Shown here in pieces: positions 43,137 to 52,260 of a stretch of DNA of 64,000 bases; position 1 is the first letter of the stretch, and each line of letters begins with the position of its first letter. The stretch is from SFLA01 sp045595785 (GTDB taxonomy: Bacteria > Bacillota > Clostridia > Oscillospirales > CAG-382): contig JAZOBE010000048.1 of assembly GCA_045595785.1 (NCBI GenBank), forward strand, positions 1 through 64,000, given 5' to 3'. The position numbers and the translations under genes were made by a program. Below the pieces are notes generated by a model that made no database searches, was not told where the DNA came from, and saw only the letters and a list, made by a program, of their open reading frames with translations.

Positions 43137-44816
43137 ATGACAAGCAAAAGATTTTTTACCGCTTTGGTTTCGCTGGCGCTGGCCGGTCTTATGATAACCG
43201 CCTGCACTCAGACACCCGATGAATCCGTACCCGAAGCAAGCACGGAGGCAAGCGGAGAAATAAGCACCGAAGCAAGCAAGGAGGAAGTAAAAATGCCCGA
43301 ATACTGGGGCTCCAATGATTATAACAGAGTTGATATTGCAGGTGCACCCGAGGAAATAACCTCTCACCCCACCAAGGTGACCAAGGTGAACGACAGCAGA
43401 TACAGCATGTCCTGCGAGACGGAAGCAGGCACTATGACCATAACCCTTGAGGAGCGTCCCTGGGGCTGCTTTAACCTTTGGGCTTGGAACCTGAAGGACA
43501 AAGAGGGAAAGACCCACACCTTTGCGGTGGGCGCTACCGATTTTGAATACGTACATATTCCCATTACACCCAAGGGAACCGGCGTTTGGTCCGGCGGCAA
43601 CCACGGCAACGAGGCATTTATCTCCCTTGACCTTTACAACGCCGAGACGGGTGAAAAGATAGAGCTTAAAAACGGTGAATCCGTAACCGTAAACTCTCTC
43701 CACGTTATAGAAAAAACAAAGCTTCTTTGGTTCCCCGATGATAACGGCGACAGTATCGGTGATTATAACAACAAGAGCATGACCTATACCGATGACGACG
43801 TTTATGCGGAAATGACCAGAAAGTACACCTTCACAGGTCCTCAGATAAAGCTTAACGTTGACTATAATTACGTAAAGGACGTACAGCTTAACCGCTCCTA
43901 CACCTGCATGATGCCTATTAACAAAAAGTACGGTCTGTGGTGTGAGATGTATAACGAAAAGGGCGAGCTGCTTAAGACTATTGAAACCCTTAAGGTGGGC
44001 GCGGCAGATTATTCCGGACCCAGCAACAGCGGAAACAAGGCTTGCCGCGCGCTGGTATACGGATACGTAAAGCCCGAATATCAGATAGACGTCCGTGTAA
44101 ATACCATTAACGATTCTCTGGATAATTACAACGGTGATTACAAGACCGCTTTCTGGGATATGAATACCACCGATAACAAGCTGTATTTCACCAGATTTTC
44201 CAACTCCGTGCGCAAGGATATTCCCGCAGGCACCCAGTACCATACCGAGTGTATCTGGCTGTTCAAATACGTGCCCGGCGCAGTTGCACCCGAAATTAAC
44301 GAGCCCGAAAAGGTTGAGCCCGAGGATATTAAGTTTGACGGCACCAACGTTGCACTTAACAAGGATTACACCCTCTCCGGTCTGCTGGGCAACGGCTACG
44401 GAAACTATACCGCCCGCCTTACCGACGGAAAAGCAACCACGACCCTTACCTACGATAACAACTGGTTTTCTTTCTTTAATAATTCCTCTCTTCCCGCTGA
44501 GGAGTTAAACGTTGAGAACGGCTTGGGATATGCAATTATCGACCTTGGCGAAAGCAAGAATATTGAGGGCGTCCGCGCTCACGTCTGCAACGGCGGCACT
44601 GCAGGTATAAACGCACCTCATTACGGAAAGGTATATATTTCCGATGACGGTGTTAACTTTACTCTTGCAGGGGAAATGCCTATTGCATCCGACGCAAGCG
44701 CAATTTACTGGACAGGCGTTTCTCTTGAAGGAAAGACCGCAAGATACGTAAAATTTGAGTTCAAGCCCAACGGACTTTTCGTTTTCCTTAACGAGCTTGA
44801 GGTATATTCAAAATAA
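43137..44816 (+). CDS. Lipoprotein with C-terminal discoidin (F5/8 type C) domain
   Basis: 559 residues from MTSKRFFTALVSLALAGLMI; the lipobox cysteine follows in LMITAC (about 24). An acidic Ser/Glu linker, a long beta-rich domain (about 60-400), then a discoidin-type domain (about 420-559) beginning NVALNKDYTLSG and ending LNELEVYSK, with LTDGKATT and YVKFEF as markers. Discoidin domains bind carbohydrates or lipids, so this is a likely glycan-binding surface lipoprotein. RBS AGAGAGG. Confidence 0.82.
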   Translation: MTSKRFFTALVSLALAGLMITACTQTPDESVPEASTEASGEISTEASKEEVKMPEYWGSNDYNRVDIAGAPEEITSHPTKVTKVNDSRYSMSCETEAGTMTITLEERPWGCFNLWAWNLKDKEGKTHTFAVGATDFEYVHIPITPKGTGVWSGGNHGNEAFISLDLYNAETGEKIELKNGESVTVNSLHVIEKTKLLWFPDDNGDSIGDYNNKSMTYTDDDVYAEMTRKYTFTGPQIKLNVDYNYVKDVQLNRSYTCMMPINKKYGLWCEMYNEKGELLKTIETLKVGAADYSGPSNSGNKACRALVYGYVKPEYQIDVRVNTINDSLDNYNGDYKTAFWDMNTTDNKLYFTRFSNSVRKDIPAGTQYHTECIWLFKYVPGAVAPEINEPEKVEPEDIKFDGTNVALNKDYTLSGLLGNGYGNYTARLTDGKATTTLTYDNNWFSFFNNSSLPAEELNVENGLGYAIIDLGESKNIEGVRAHVCNGGTAGINAPHYGKVYISDDGVNFTLAGEMPIASDASAIYWTGVSLEGKTARYVKFEFKPNGLFVFLNELEVYSK

Positions 44817-44850
44817 AAAGTAAATAATTGTAAACAAATGCCCGAAAGTG

Positions 44851-44879
44851 TTGCTTTACCATAACTTTTGTGGTATATT
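44851..44879 (+). promoter_or_regulatory. Promoter of GT2-GtrA operon
   Basis: TTGCTT at 44851-44856, 17-bp spacer, TATATT at 44874-44879. TACCA/TGGTA inverted halves lie in the spacer. Confidence 0.65.
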
Positions 44880-44917
44880 ACCTCTAATCCGTTAGACGAG
44901 AAAGGCGGTGCAAAAAG

Positions 44918-46000
44918 GTGCTTTCAAATATAACAGTAATACTTCCCTCTCTTAACCCCGACGAAAAGCTTATTAAAACGGTTGATGGGCTGATTGAGGC
45001 AGGGTTTGACGATATTGTTATTATAAACGACGGCAGCGACGAAAAGAATTATCGGTTCTTTCCCGATACCGAGGTTTATCCCCAGTGCACGGTTATCGAC
45101 CATTGGGTAAACAAGGGAAAGGGGTCGGGACTGAAGACCGCCTTTGCTTACGTTTTGAAGACGAGAAAGAATTGCCGCGGCGTGGTAACTGTGGACGGAG
45201 ACGGTCAGCACCGTCCCGAGGACGTTAAAAGCTGTGCTTTGAAAATGGCGGAAACAAACAGCGTGGTGCTGGGGGCACGAAACTTTAATCTGCCCGGTAT
45301 TCCCGCAAGAAGCGTTTTCGGAAACAAGCTTACCTCTCTGGTGTTCAAGCTGCTGTGCGGCATGAAGATTACCGACACTCAGACGGGACTGAGGGCGATT
45401 CCGGCGGAATATCTCGGGGATATGCTTAAGGTAAAGGGTGAAAGGTTTGAGTACGAGACAAATATGCTGCTGGCATTTAAGGACAACGACATTCCTTTTA
45501 TCGAAAACTCCATACATACCGTTTATATTGAGGAAAACAAGACGTCACACTTTAACCCGTTAAGGGATTCTCTGCGTATATACAAGCAGATATTCGGGTA
45601 TGCCTTTTCCTCCCTCTCCGCAACGGCAATAGACTTGAGTCTGTTCGCTTTGCTGTTCTGGCTTCTGTTTCCAAAGGCGATGGAAAACAGAGAGGTCTGC
45701 ACGGTGGTCTGCTCGGTTGCGGCGAGAGTGGTCTCCTCTCTTTATAACTATTTCATAAACTTCCGCTTTGTCTTTGCAAAAAAGAAAAAAGCCAGGTTTA
45801 CTCTGCTTAAATACTATTTATTGGCGGCGGCTGTAATGATAATTTCAAGTCTTTCCACCGGCGGAATGACACTTCTTCTCCCCGAGGGAGTAACACCGTT
45901 TATCGTTACTGCCGTTAAAGCGGTAATTGACACCGCTTTGTTCCTGCTCACCTTTACCGTTCAGCGTGAGTGGGTGTTCGGAGGGAAAAAGAAAAAATGA
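44918..46000 (+). CDS. Family 2 glycosyltransferase fused to GtrA-like membrane domain
   Basis: 360 residues starting with GTG, 7-8 nt after AAAGGCGG. The N-terminal GT-A domain (about 1-215) has ITVILPSLNPDEKL, IINDGS, VVTVDGDGQHRPED (metal-binding DGD) and GLRAIP. The C-terminal 140 residues have four helices with SLYNYFINFRFVF and VQREWVFGG, typical of GtrA, a polyprenyl-linked sugar flippase-like family. Likely transfers a sugar to a lipid carrier and moves it across the membrane. ATGA overlap with the next gene. Confidence 0.9.
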   Translation: MLSNITVILPSLNPDEKLIKTVDGLIEAGFDDIVIINDGSDEKNYRFFPDTEVYPQCTVIDHWVNKGKGSGLKTAFAYVLKTRKNCRGVVTVDGDGQHRPEDVKSCALKMAETNSVVLGARNFNLPGIPARSVFGNKLTSLVFKLLCGMKITDTQTGLRAIPAEYLGDMLKVKGERFEYETNMLLAFKDNDIPFIENSIHTVYIEENKTSHFNPLRDSLRIYKQIFGYAFSSLSATAIDLSLFALLFWLLFPKAMENREVCTVVCSVAARVVSSLYNYFINFRFVFAKKKKARFTLLKYYLLAAAVMIISSLSTGGMTLLLPEGVTPFIVTAVKAVIDTALFLLTFTVQREWVFGGKKKK

Positions 46001-47133
46001 AAAACAAAAAAGAAACGAAACGGGGCGTAAAGCTGTTTTGGTTTATTGTGCGCAGAACACTTGTTACCCTGCTTGTAATACTGCTGTTTTTGGTGGGATC
46101 GTTATACGCGCTGGGACTTACCCTTGCAAACGGACCCAGCGAAAGTCTGAGAGATATGCTGGTGCTTTCCGCAAAGCAAGCGTCTGCCACCAAATGGCTG
46201 CCCGGTCTGTTTTTGGACGACGAGACCATTGAGCAGATAATGGCAAACAGCAAAAAGGTTACGGTTACCGAAATTGATATTAACGATTTTCTGCCCGATA
46301 AAGAGACGAGCGGCGGCGGAAGCGGCGAGGAAAAGCCTGTGGACGAATGGGAAAATTATCCCGACGGAGTCCGTCTTGAGTTCGTGCAGGGCTCTACCTA
46401 CCGCGCTTACGTTACCTTGATAAAGGATGCGTCCCGCGTGTTTACCGGCGTGTCCGACAAGACGTGGCGTGCCGCATACGGCTTGCGTCTTTTCAAGATG
46501 GTTGAGAAATATGACGCGCTGGTTTGTATAAACGGCGGTGAGTTTTCTGATATCGGCGGCAAGGGCAACGGAAACGCGCCTATGGGTGTTACCTATTCCC
46601 AAGGCGAATGCGTGTGGGAGGACAATATTACATACCACACCTTTATAGGCTTTGATAAAAACGACCGTCTGGTGGTTTCCGAGGGTATGACCAGAGAAAA
46701 GGCTGATGAATTGGGCGTGAGAGACGGTGTCTGCTTCCAGACCGGAAACGTGCTTATTACCAACGAAAACGGCAAGGTACAGCTTCATTACAGTGACGGA
46801 AACGTGGGCGCGGCACAGCGTACCGCTATCGGTCAGAGGGCGGACGGCACCGTTATTATGATAGTTACCGACGGACGCAGTGCTTCCAGCATCGGTGCTT
46901 CCCGTAACGATATTATTGACCTGCTTGTGTCCTACGGCGCAGTTTGTGCCGGTATGCTGGACGGCGGCTCTTCCTCTATGATGTATTACGATAATTATAT
47001 TGAGCAGTACGGTATCGACCCCAACACGTTGGACGAATATCAGCTTCAGGGAATGGTAAACAAGTACAAGGCGTTTATCCCTCCCAGAAGTCTGCCCACC
47101 TACTTTATAGTAAGCAAGAACACGGGGGAATGA
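45997..47133 (+). CDS. Membrane-anchored phosphodiester glycosidase (NAGPA-type) protein
   Basis: 378 residues. N-terminal helix (about 17-40), external part with a beta domain from about 120. CINGGEFSD, GVTYSQGECVW, YHTFIGFDKNDRLVV, GAAQRTAIGQRADGTVIMIVTDGR and GMLDGGSSSMMYY match the phosphodiester glycosidase / exopolysaccharide-biosynthesis family, which removes sugar-phosphate diester caps. Next to a GT2-GtrA gene it may trim or remodel a surface polymer (inference). Confidence 0.88.
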   Translation: MKNKKETKRGVKLFWFIVRRTLVTLLVILLFLVGSLYALGLTLANGPSESLRDMLVLSAKQASATKWLPGLFLDDETIEQIMANSKKVTVTEIDINDFLPDKETSGGGSGEEKPVDEWENYPDGVRLEFVQGSTYRAYVTLIKDASRVFTGVSDKTWRAAYGLRLFKMVEKYDALVCINGGEFSDIGGKGNGNAPMGVTYSQGECVWEDNITYHTFIGFDKNDRLVVSEGMTREKADELGVRDGVCFQTGNVLITNENGKVQLHYSDGNVGAAQRTAIGQRADGTVIMIVTDGRSASSIGASRNDIIDLLVSYGAVCAGMLDGGSSSMMYYDNYIEQYGIDPNTLDEYQLQGMVNKYKAFIPPRSLPTYFIVSKNTGE

Positions 47134-47137
47134 TGCA

Positions 47138-48259
47138 ATGGCAAAGAAAAAAACAAGATCTTTTCCCTATTTTTACACCGTGCTTGCGCTTCTGGTGGTA
47201 GTGGGAGCCTGCTTTGTGGCGTATGGACTGAACCTGCTTAAGGCGTGGATGGCGGACTATGAGTCCACCCAGCCGAAGTACGTGGCAGAAAAGCTGTTTA
47301 ACGAGGTATTTGCCGACCCTGATTTTGATGCGCTTCTTGAAAAGCAAGGTTATACGGTTTGTGAGGCGGAGACCAAGCAGGACCTTATAAACTACGTTAA
47401 GGCGCAGGTGGGTGACGGTGAGATAACATATCAGCAGGCAGGAAGCGGAGTAAGCAAGGACCTGCTTAAATACGTTGTTTCCGCAGGGGGAAAGCCCTTT
47501 GCACAGTTTACCGTGGTGAAATCCGACGCGGTTACCGAGTACGGCAACCCGCTTTATATGCCGGGCGAATACGAGATATATTACAAGGTGGAGACCACCT
47601 CCGTAACCGTTACCGCCCCCTCGGATGCGACGGTATACGTTAACGGCTACAAGCTGGACGGAAGCTACGTTGTGTCCACCGAGGACACCGAGTCCTGCGG
47701 ACACATGCCGGGTAAGGTGCTTAAAAACGATGATGATACACAGGGAATTAAGTTTTCCACTTACGTTTACGAGGGTCTGCTGTTTGATACGGACAATATA
47801 ACCGTTACCGATAAATACGGTAACCCCTGCCCTATGACAAGGGACGAAAACGGTGTGTTCTTGGCAGATATCAACTACAACGAGGAGCTTAAGGCACAGC
47901 ATGCCGAAAACGCGGTGTTCTTTGCAGAGGAATATGCAAAGTATGCAATGCGCAAGGGCAACTTTAATAAGTTCAAGGGTACTCTGGATGCCGAAAGCGA
48001 GATATACGAAAAGATACGCACGCTGGAGTATTATTGGGTACACGAAAGCACGGGATATGAGATAATTGATCAGGAGGCATACGATTTTTATGAATATGCC
48101 GATGGAGTTTTCTCCTGCCGTGTAAAGATAACCTGGCATTCATGGCGTACCGGAAAACCGGATTATTACGATTATATCGATATGACCTTGTACTACCGTC
48201 TGGCAGACGGACAGTGGGTGATATACGATATGCAAAACCATTCCGGTTTTGACGGCTGA
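47138..48259 (+). CDS. Membrane-anchored external protein of the glycan operon
   Basis: 373 residues. Helix at about 12-34 (VLALLVVVGACFVAYGL), then an external region with a possible NTF2-like C-terminal domain (about 250-373, CRVKITWHSWRTGK... YYRLADGQWVIYDMQNH). No family recognised with confidence. Third and last gene of the operon; it probably assists the glycosyltransferase and glycosidase at the envelope. Confidence 0.65.
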   Translation: MAKKKTRSFPYFYTVLALLVVVGACFVAYGLNLLKAWMADYESTQPKYVAEKLFNEVFADPDFDALLEKQGYTVCEAETKQDLINYVKAQVGDGEITYQQAGSGVSKDLLKYVVSAGGKPFAQFTVVKSDAVTEYGNPLYMPGEYEIYYKVETTSVTVTAPSDATVYVNGYKLDGSYVVSTEDTESCGHMPGKVLKNDDDTQGIKFSTYVYEGLLFDTDNITVTDKYGNPCPMTRDENGVFLADINYNEELKAQHAENAVFFAEEYAKYAMRKGNFNKFKGTLDAESEIYEKIRTLEYYWVHESTGYEIIDQEAYDFYEYADGVFSCRVKITWHSWRTGKPDYYDYIDMTLYYRLADGQWVIYDMQNHSGFDG

Positions 48260-48294
48260 TAATTAACAGCCAATCAAAGTAATATCCTGAAGTA

Positions 48295-48606
48295 AGCGAT
48301 GGTAAAAAGCTGCAGAAAAGGTCTTTTACGAGCGTGATGTCCACCCCAAAAACGCATAGCGTTTCTGGGGACCCCGAGTAGTAATCTACGGCCAGCGAAG
48401 TAAAAACGTAAAATAAAAATACGAGAGATACACTATGATCTCTCGCATTTCTTATTACGTTATAAACACTTTGCGTCAAACACTTTGCGTCTGTGGGGTG
48501 ATTCTTATCGGGGTCCCCTCAAATGCGACCGGCATTTGTGGGGTGATTTTTATCGGGGTCCCCTCAAATGCGACCGGCATTTGTGGGGTGATTTTTTTAC
48601 CGAGCG
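48295..48606. repeat. Composite hairpin repeat, copy B (between convergent genes)
   Basis: Same order as copy A: AGCGATGGTAAA lead, GAGCGTGATGTCC, a GC-clamped hairpin with AAACGC/GCGTTT inner arms (about 48343-48370), the GTAATCTACGGCCAGCGAAG block, a CGAGAGAT/ATCTCTCG hairpin (about 48422-48447), then two tandem GC-clamped units with CAAATGC/GCATTTG arms and a T7 tract. The terminal ACCGAGCG provides the end of recN. Very long near-identity to copy A points to recent copying or strong constraint. Confidence 0.85.
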
Positions 48607-50261
48607 CCCAGCATTGAGGTTGCCGCTTTTATCACGTCTTCTCCCGGATCAATTCCGCCCATAATACGGGCAAGCTCTTTTATTCTGCCGTCCTTTGACA
48701 AGGGCTTGACGTGAGTTTCGGTTCTGCCGAAGGATACGGTTTTTGAAATGAGCAGATGGGTTTTTGCAAGGGAGGCGATCTGTGCCGAATGGGTAACGCA
48801 TATTACCTGCTTATCCCCTTCTGCCAGCGAACGGAGACGGAGACCGATACGTGAGCTGGTGGCGCCGGAAATACCCGTGTCCACCTCGTCAAATATCATT
48901 GTTCCGATATCCTCTGCCTTGGCAAGAACGCTCTTTACCGCCAGCATAATACGCGCGCATTCACCGCCGGAGGCTATCTTTGCAAGGGGACGGGGCTCCT
49001 CGCCTGCGTTGGCGGATATAAGAAACCGCGCAATATCCGTGCCCCCATCGGAAAGCGGTGTTTTTACAAACTCGGTAACGAAGGTTACACCCGGCATATC
49101 AAGAGACGAAAGTATCTCTTTTATTTGCTTTTCCATGCTCCGCGCCGCGTTAACACGGGTGGAGTATAATTTTTCTGCCTTTGACACAGCGTCCTTTTCG
49201 GCGGCGGCAAGCTCTTTCTTAAGCTCCTCACGCCTTTCGTCGCTGTTATCGATAGACGCAAGTTCTTTTTCGGTCTCCTCGGTAAGAGAGCACAGTCCGC
49301 TTTCGTCGGTGCGGTACTTTCTGCAAAGAGAAGAAATCAGAGAAAGTCTTGATTCTATCTCGTCAAGTGCGCGCTGAGGGTCACCCTCGGGGTCCTCGGT
49401 GTAAGCGGTAACGGAATCTGCAATATCCTCAAGCTCAAACCGTATATTCTCAAGACGTGAGTACAATTCCTCTGCTTCGGGAAGATAATCCGCCAGAGTT
49501 TTCAGCCCGTCCGACGCTTCGGAAACGAGGGCGGAAGCAGATTCGTCCTTTCCGTACAAAGCGTAATACGCCTTGTTTGCGGAGGTAAATATCTTCTCAC
49601 GGTTAATAAGCATATTCCGCTTTGCGGTAAGCGCTTCGGTCTCGCCCAAGGTTATCTTGGCACGGCGAAGCTCCTTTAAGCGGTAAGTAAGAAAATCCTT
49701 TTTCTCCTCTCGGTCAGCGGCGTCGCTTTCAAGGGAGTTAAGCTCCTTGCGGAGAGAAAGGTAATTTTTATATGCTTTTGCATATTCTTCCTTTTCCCCA
49801 TCGTTGCCTGCGTACAGATCAAGAAGACGGGGATGCAAGGTCTCGTCTGCAAGACGAAGTGTGTCCTGCTGACCGTGTATATCCAGCAAATGTGCGCTTA
49901 TTTCCCTTAATTTACCTACGGGAGTAACTCTGCCGTTAATACGGGAAACGCTTCGTCCGTCTGCGCCGATACGGCGGGACAGGAACAAATACCCCTCCTC
50001 ATCGGGAAAAACGTCCATTCCCTCAAGGGTTTTTAACGTCTCGTCAGAAAACGCACCGAAAACACCCTCCACCTCGGCGAACTCTTCTCCCGTACGGATA
50101 ATGCTTTTATCACTCCGCGCGCCGCAAAGCAGGGCTATTGAATCTATGATAATACTTTTGCCCGCGCCGGTTTCGCCGGTGAATACCGTAAGACCTTCGG
50201 AAAAGTCAATATCCAGCGTGCGAATGAGGGCGACGGAACGGATATGTAACGAAAAAAGCAT
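48597..50261 (-). CDS. recN: DNA repair protein RecN
   Basis: 554 residues, SMC-like ATPase for double-strand break repair. Walker A GETGAGKSIIIDSI, long coiled coil in the middle (about 155-370), signature region ASGGECARIMLAVK and Walker B TMIFDEVDTGISGATS. Last gene of the OLE-oapA-dxs operon. Its C-terminal Ala-Arg and stop lie in repeat copy B. Confidence 0.97.
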   Translation of the reverse strand: MLFSLHIRSVALIRTLDIDFSEGLTVFTGETGAGKSIIIDSIALLCGARSDKSIIRTGEEFAEVEGVFGAFSDETLKTLEGMDVFPDEEGYLFLSRRIGADGRSVSRINGRVTPVGKLREISAHLLDIHGQQDTLRLADETLHPRLLDLYAGNDGEKEEYAKAYKNYLSLRKELNSLESDAADREEKKDFLTYRLKELRRAKITLGETEALTAKRNMLINREKIFTSANKAYYALYGKDESASALVSEASDGLKTLADYLPEAEELYSRLENIRFELEDIADSVTAYTEDPEGDPQRALDEIESRLSLISSLCRKYRTDESGLCSLTEETEKELASIDNSDERREELKKELAAAEKDAVSKAEKLYSTRVNAARSMEKQIKEILSSLDMPGVTFVTEFVKTPLSDGGTDIARFLISANAGEEPRPLAKIASGGECARIMLAVKSVLAKAEDIGTMIFDEVDTGISGATSSRIGLRLRSLAEGDKQVICVTHSAQIASLAKTHLLISKTVSFGRTETHVKPLSKDGRIKELARIMGGIDPGEDVIKAATSMLGAR

Positions 50262-50266
50262 AAAAA

Positions 50267-50725
50267 TCAGTTAGCTCCGATCTGCTCCTTTAATTTAACG
50301 CAGATGCGGTGAGCCTCTTCCTCGCTTTTGGTAATTAAAACTATAGTATCGTCTCCTGCAATAGAGCCGAGAATGCCTTCGAAATTCATAGCGTCGATAG
50401 TAATGCAAGCGGCAGACGCCATTGCCATATAGGTACGGAGCACTACCAGATTCATTGCCTGGTCCACGCTCTTTACGGTATCTGCAAGTATCTTTGCAAA
50501 CTTGGTTGCGATATGCTCGGAGGTGGGCAGAGTAGCCGCAACGTAACGGTAACCGCCCTTTCCGTTAGAGGTCTTTACTATTTTTAATTCTCTTATATCA
50601 CGGGAAACGGTTGCCTGAGTACATTCAAAGCCGCTGGCGCGGAGAAGAAGTAAAAGCTCCTCCTGAGTGTCAACGTCACGGTTTTTGATAAGCTCCATTA
50701 TTTTAGTCTGTCTTTTTATTTTCAT
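50267..50725 (-). CDS. argR: Arginine repressor
   Basis: 152 residues from MKIKRQTKIMELI; RBS AAAGGAA. N-terminal winged helix includes TQEELLLLL and TQATVSRDIRELKIVK; C-terminal domain (about 75-152) ends with the GDDTIVLI arginine-binding/hexamer region. Regulates arginine metabolism genes. Between nadK and recN, a common order in Firmicutes. Confidence 0.96.
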   Translation of the reverse strand: MKIKRQTKIMELIKNRDVDTQEELLLLLRASGFECTQATVSRDIRELKIVKTSNGKGGYRYVAATLPTSEHIATKFAKILADTVKSVDQAMNLVVLRTYMAMASAACITIDAMNFEGILGSIAGDDTIVLITKSEEEAHRICVKLKEQIGAN

Positions 50726-50739
50726 TGTGCGGCTTCCTT

Positions 50740-51528
50740 TCAAACGTTAAATTTATTGTGGACTACCGAGTAGAAATTTCTCTTTTTAATGCGGAGTATG
50801 CGTGTGTGCCGCTCGCTCTTGCGGATTATTGCGTAATCTCCCGGGGCAAACTCAACAGGAGGCGCGGAATCCACGGTGATACAGGCGTTTTCTCCGCCTC
50901 TCACCTTTGCGGCAACCATAAGCACGCTGTCCGACGGGAACACCAACGCTCTGGTTGAAGCGGTGGGATGGGGACAAACGGGTGTAACGGTTATGGATTC
51001 CAGTCTGGGATGTATAATAGGTCCGCCTGCGGAAAGGGAATATGCGGTGCTTCCCGTAGGGGTGGCGAAAATAAGACCGTCTGCCGAATAGTCCGAAACG
51101 TGGACTCCGTCGCAATACAGGTTTATATCCGCAATACGTGGTGATGCGCCACGGGAGAACAGCACCTCGTTAAGCACTAAAAACTCCTCCTTGCTTCCGT
51201 CGTTTTTACAAAGGGTAACGGCAAGAAGCATAAGGTCGTCTATACTGAAATCCTCGGTTTTTAGCGCCTCAAGCAGGTGGGTCTCCTCCGGCTCGATATC
51301 GTTTAAGTATCCCAGCGTTCCGCAGTTTATGCCGACGATGGGTATATCTGCTCTTGCAGCTATGGATGCGGCGCGGAGCACGGTGCCGTCTCCGCCGATA
51401 GATATGATAACCTCAGGATTTTTATCGGTAACAGTAATTCCAAATCCTGCCAGCGCGTCCTTTACCTTCATGGCGGTATACTGGGCTTCCGGCTTAAGAG
51501 TATTCACTATAAGCTGTGCGCGTTTCAT
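50740..51528 (-). CDS. nadK: NAD kinase
   Basis: 262 residues. Phosphorylates NAD to NADP. Contains IISIGGDGTVLRAA, GINCGTLGYL, LNEVLFSRG and ATPTGSTAYSLSAGGPI. Starts six bases after the tlyA stop codon. Also called ppnK. Confidence 0.96.
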   Translation of the reverse strand: MKRAQLIVNTLKPEAQYTAMKVKDALAGFGITVTDKNPEVIISIGGDGTVLRAASIAARADIPIVGINCGTLGYLNDIEPEETHLLEALKTEDFSIDDLMLLAVTLCKNDGSKEEFLVLNEVLFSRGASPRIADINLYCDGVHVSDYSADGLIFATPTGSTAYSLSAGGPIIHPRLESITVTPVCPHPTASTRALVFPSDSVLMVAAKVRGGENACITVDSAPPVEFAPGDYAIIRKSERHTRILRIKKRNFYSVVHNKFNV

Positions 51529-51534
51529 CCGGTG

Positions 51535-52260
51535 TTATCTCCTTTCAAACAGCGCAAGGTATTCGGTGTTTCCGTCTCCCCCGAGAATGGGCGAAACGGC
51601 GGTCTTTACAAGATAAAGCCCGTTTTCCGAAGCGCATTTTTGTATTTTATCAAGTATGGAAGCGAAAATCCTTCCGTCTTTGTCCTTAACTATTCCGCCT
51701 TTGCCGATATTTTCTCTGCCTGCCTCAAACTGGGGCTTTATAAGCGAGATAAAATATCCCTTTTCCATAACGCGGCTTACCGCAGGATAAATAAGGGTTT
51801 GAGAAATAAAGGAAAGATCGGTGGTAACGATATCCGGCGTATAGGGCAGGTCATCCGGAAAAATATCACGGGCGTTTACCCCTTCCATAACGGTGACTCT
51901 GTCGTCGCCCCTAAGCTTTGGGTCAAGCTGGTCTCTGCCCACGTCAAGTGCGATAACACGGCAGGCACCGCGCTGAAGCAGACAATCCGTAAATCCGCCG
52001 GTGGACGCGCCAAGGTCAAGTGCGCTCATTCCCTTTACGTCGATACCGAAAACAGTTAACGCTTCCTCTAATTTTCTTCCTGCACGGGACACGAATTTAT
52101 CGGGGTCGGAAACGAAAACCTCCTCGTCTCCCTTAACCTCGGCACCTGCCTTTTTCACGGAAGTGCCGTTAACAAAAACCCTGCCGGAATCAATATATTC
52201 TTTGGCTTTGCTTCTGCTGGGAGCAAAGCCCTTTTCTACTAAAAGCAGGTCTATTCGCAT
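51535..52260 (-). CDS. tlyA: TlyA-family rRNA 2'-O-methyltransferase
   Basis: 241 residues from MRIDLLLVEKGFAPSRSKAKE, an S4 RNA-binding domain (about 1-60), followed by an FtsJ-like SAM methyltransferase: SALDLGASTGGFTDCLLQRGA and DIVTTDLSFIS. Annotated variously as hemolysin A; likely methylates rRNA. The ATG lies 10 bp inside the dxs end, so it is translationally coupled. Confidence 0.93.
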   Translation of the reverse strand: MRIDLLLVEKGFAPSRSKAKEYIDSGRVFVNGTSVKKAGAEVKGDEEVFVSDPDKFVSRAGRKLEEALTVFGIDVKGMSALDLGASTGGFTDCLLQRGACRVIALDVGRDQLDPKLRGDDRVTVMEGVNARDIFPDDLPYTPDIVTTDLSFISQTLIYPAVSRVMEKGYFISLIKPQFEAGRENIGKGGIVKDKDGRIFASILDKIQKCASENGLYLVKTAVSPILGGDGNTEYLALFERR

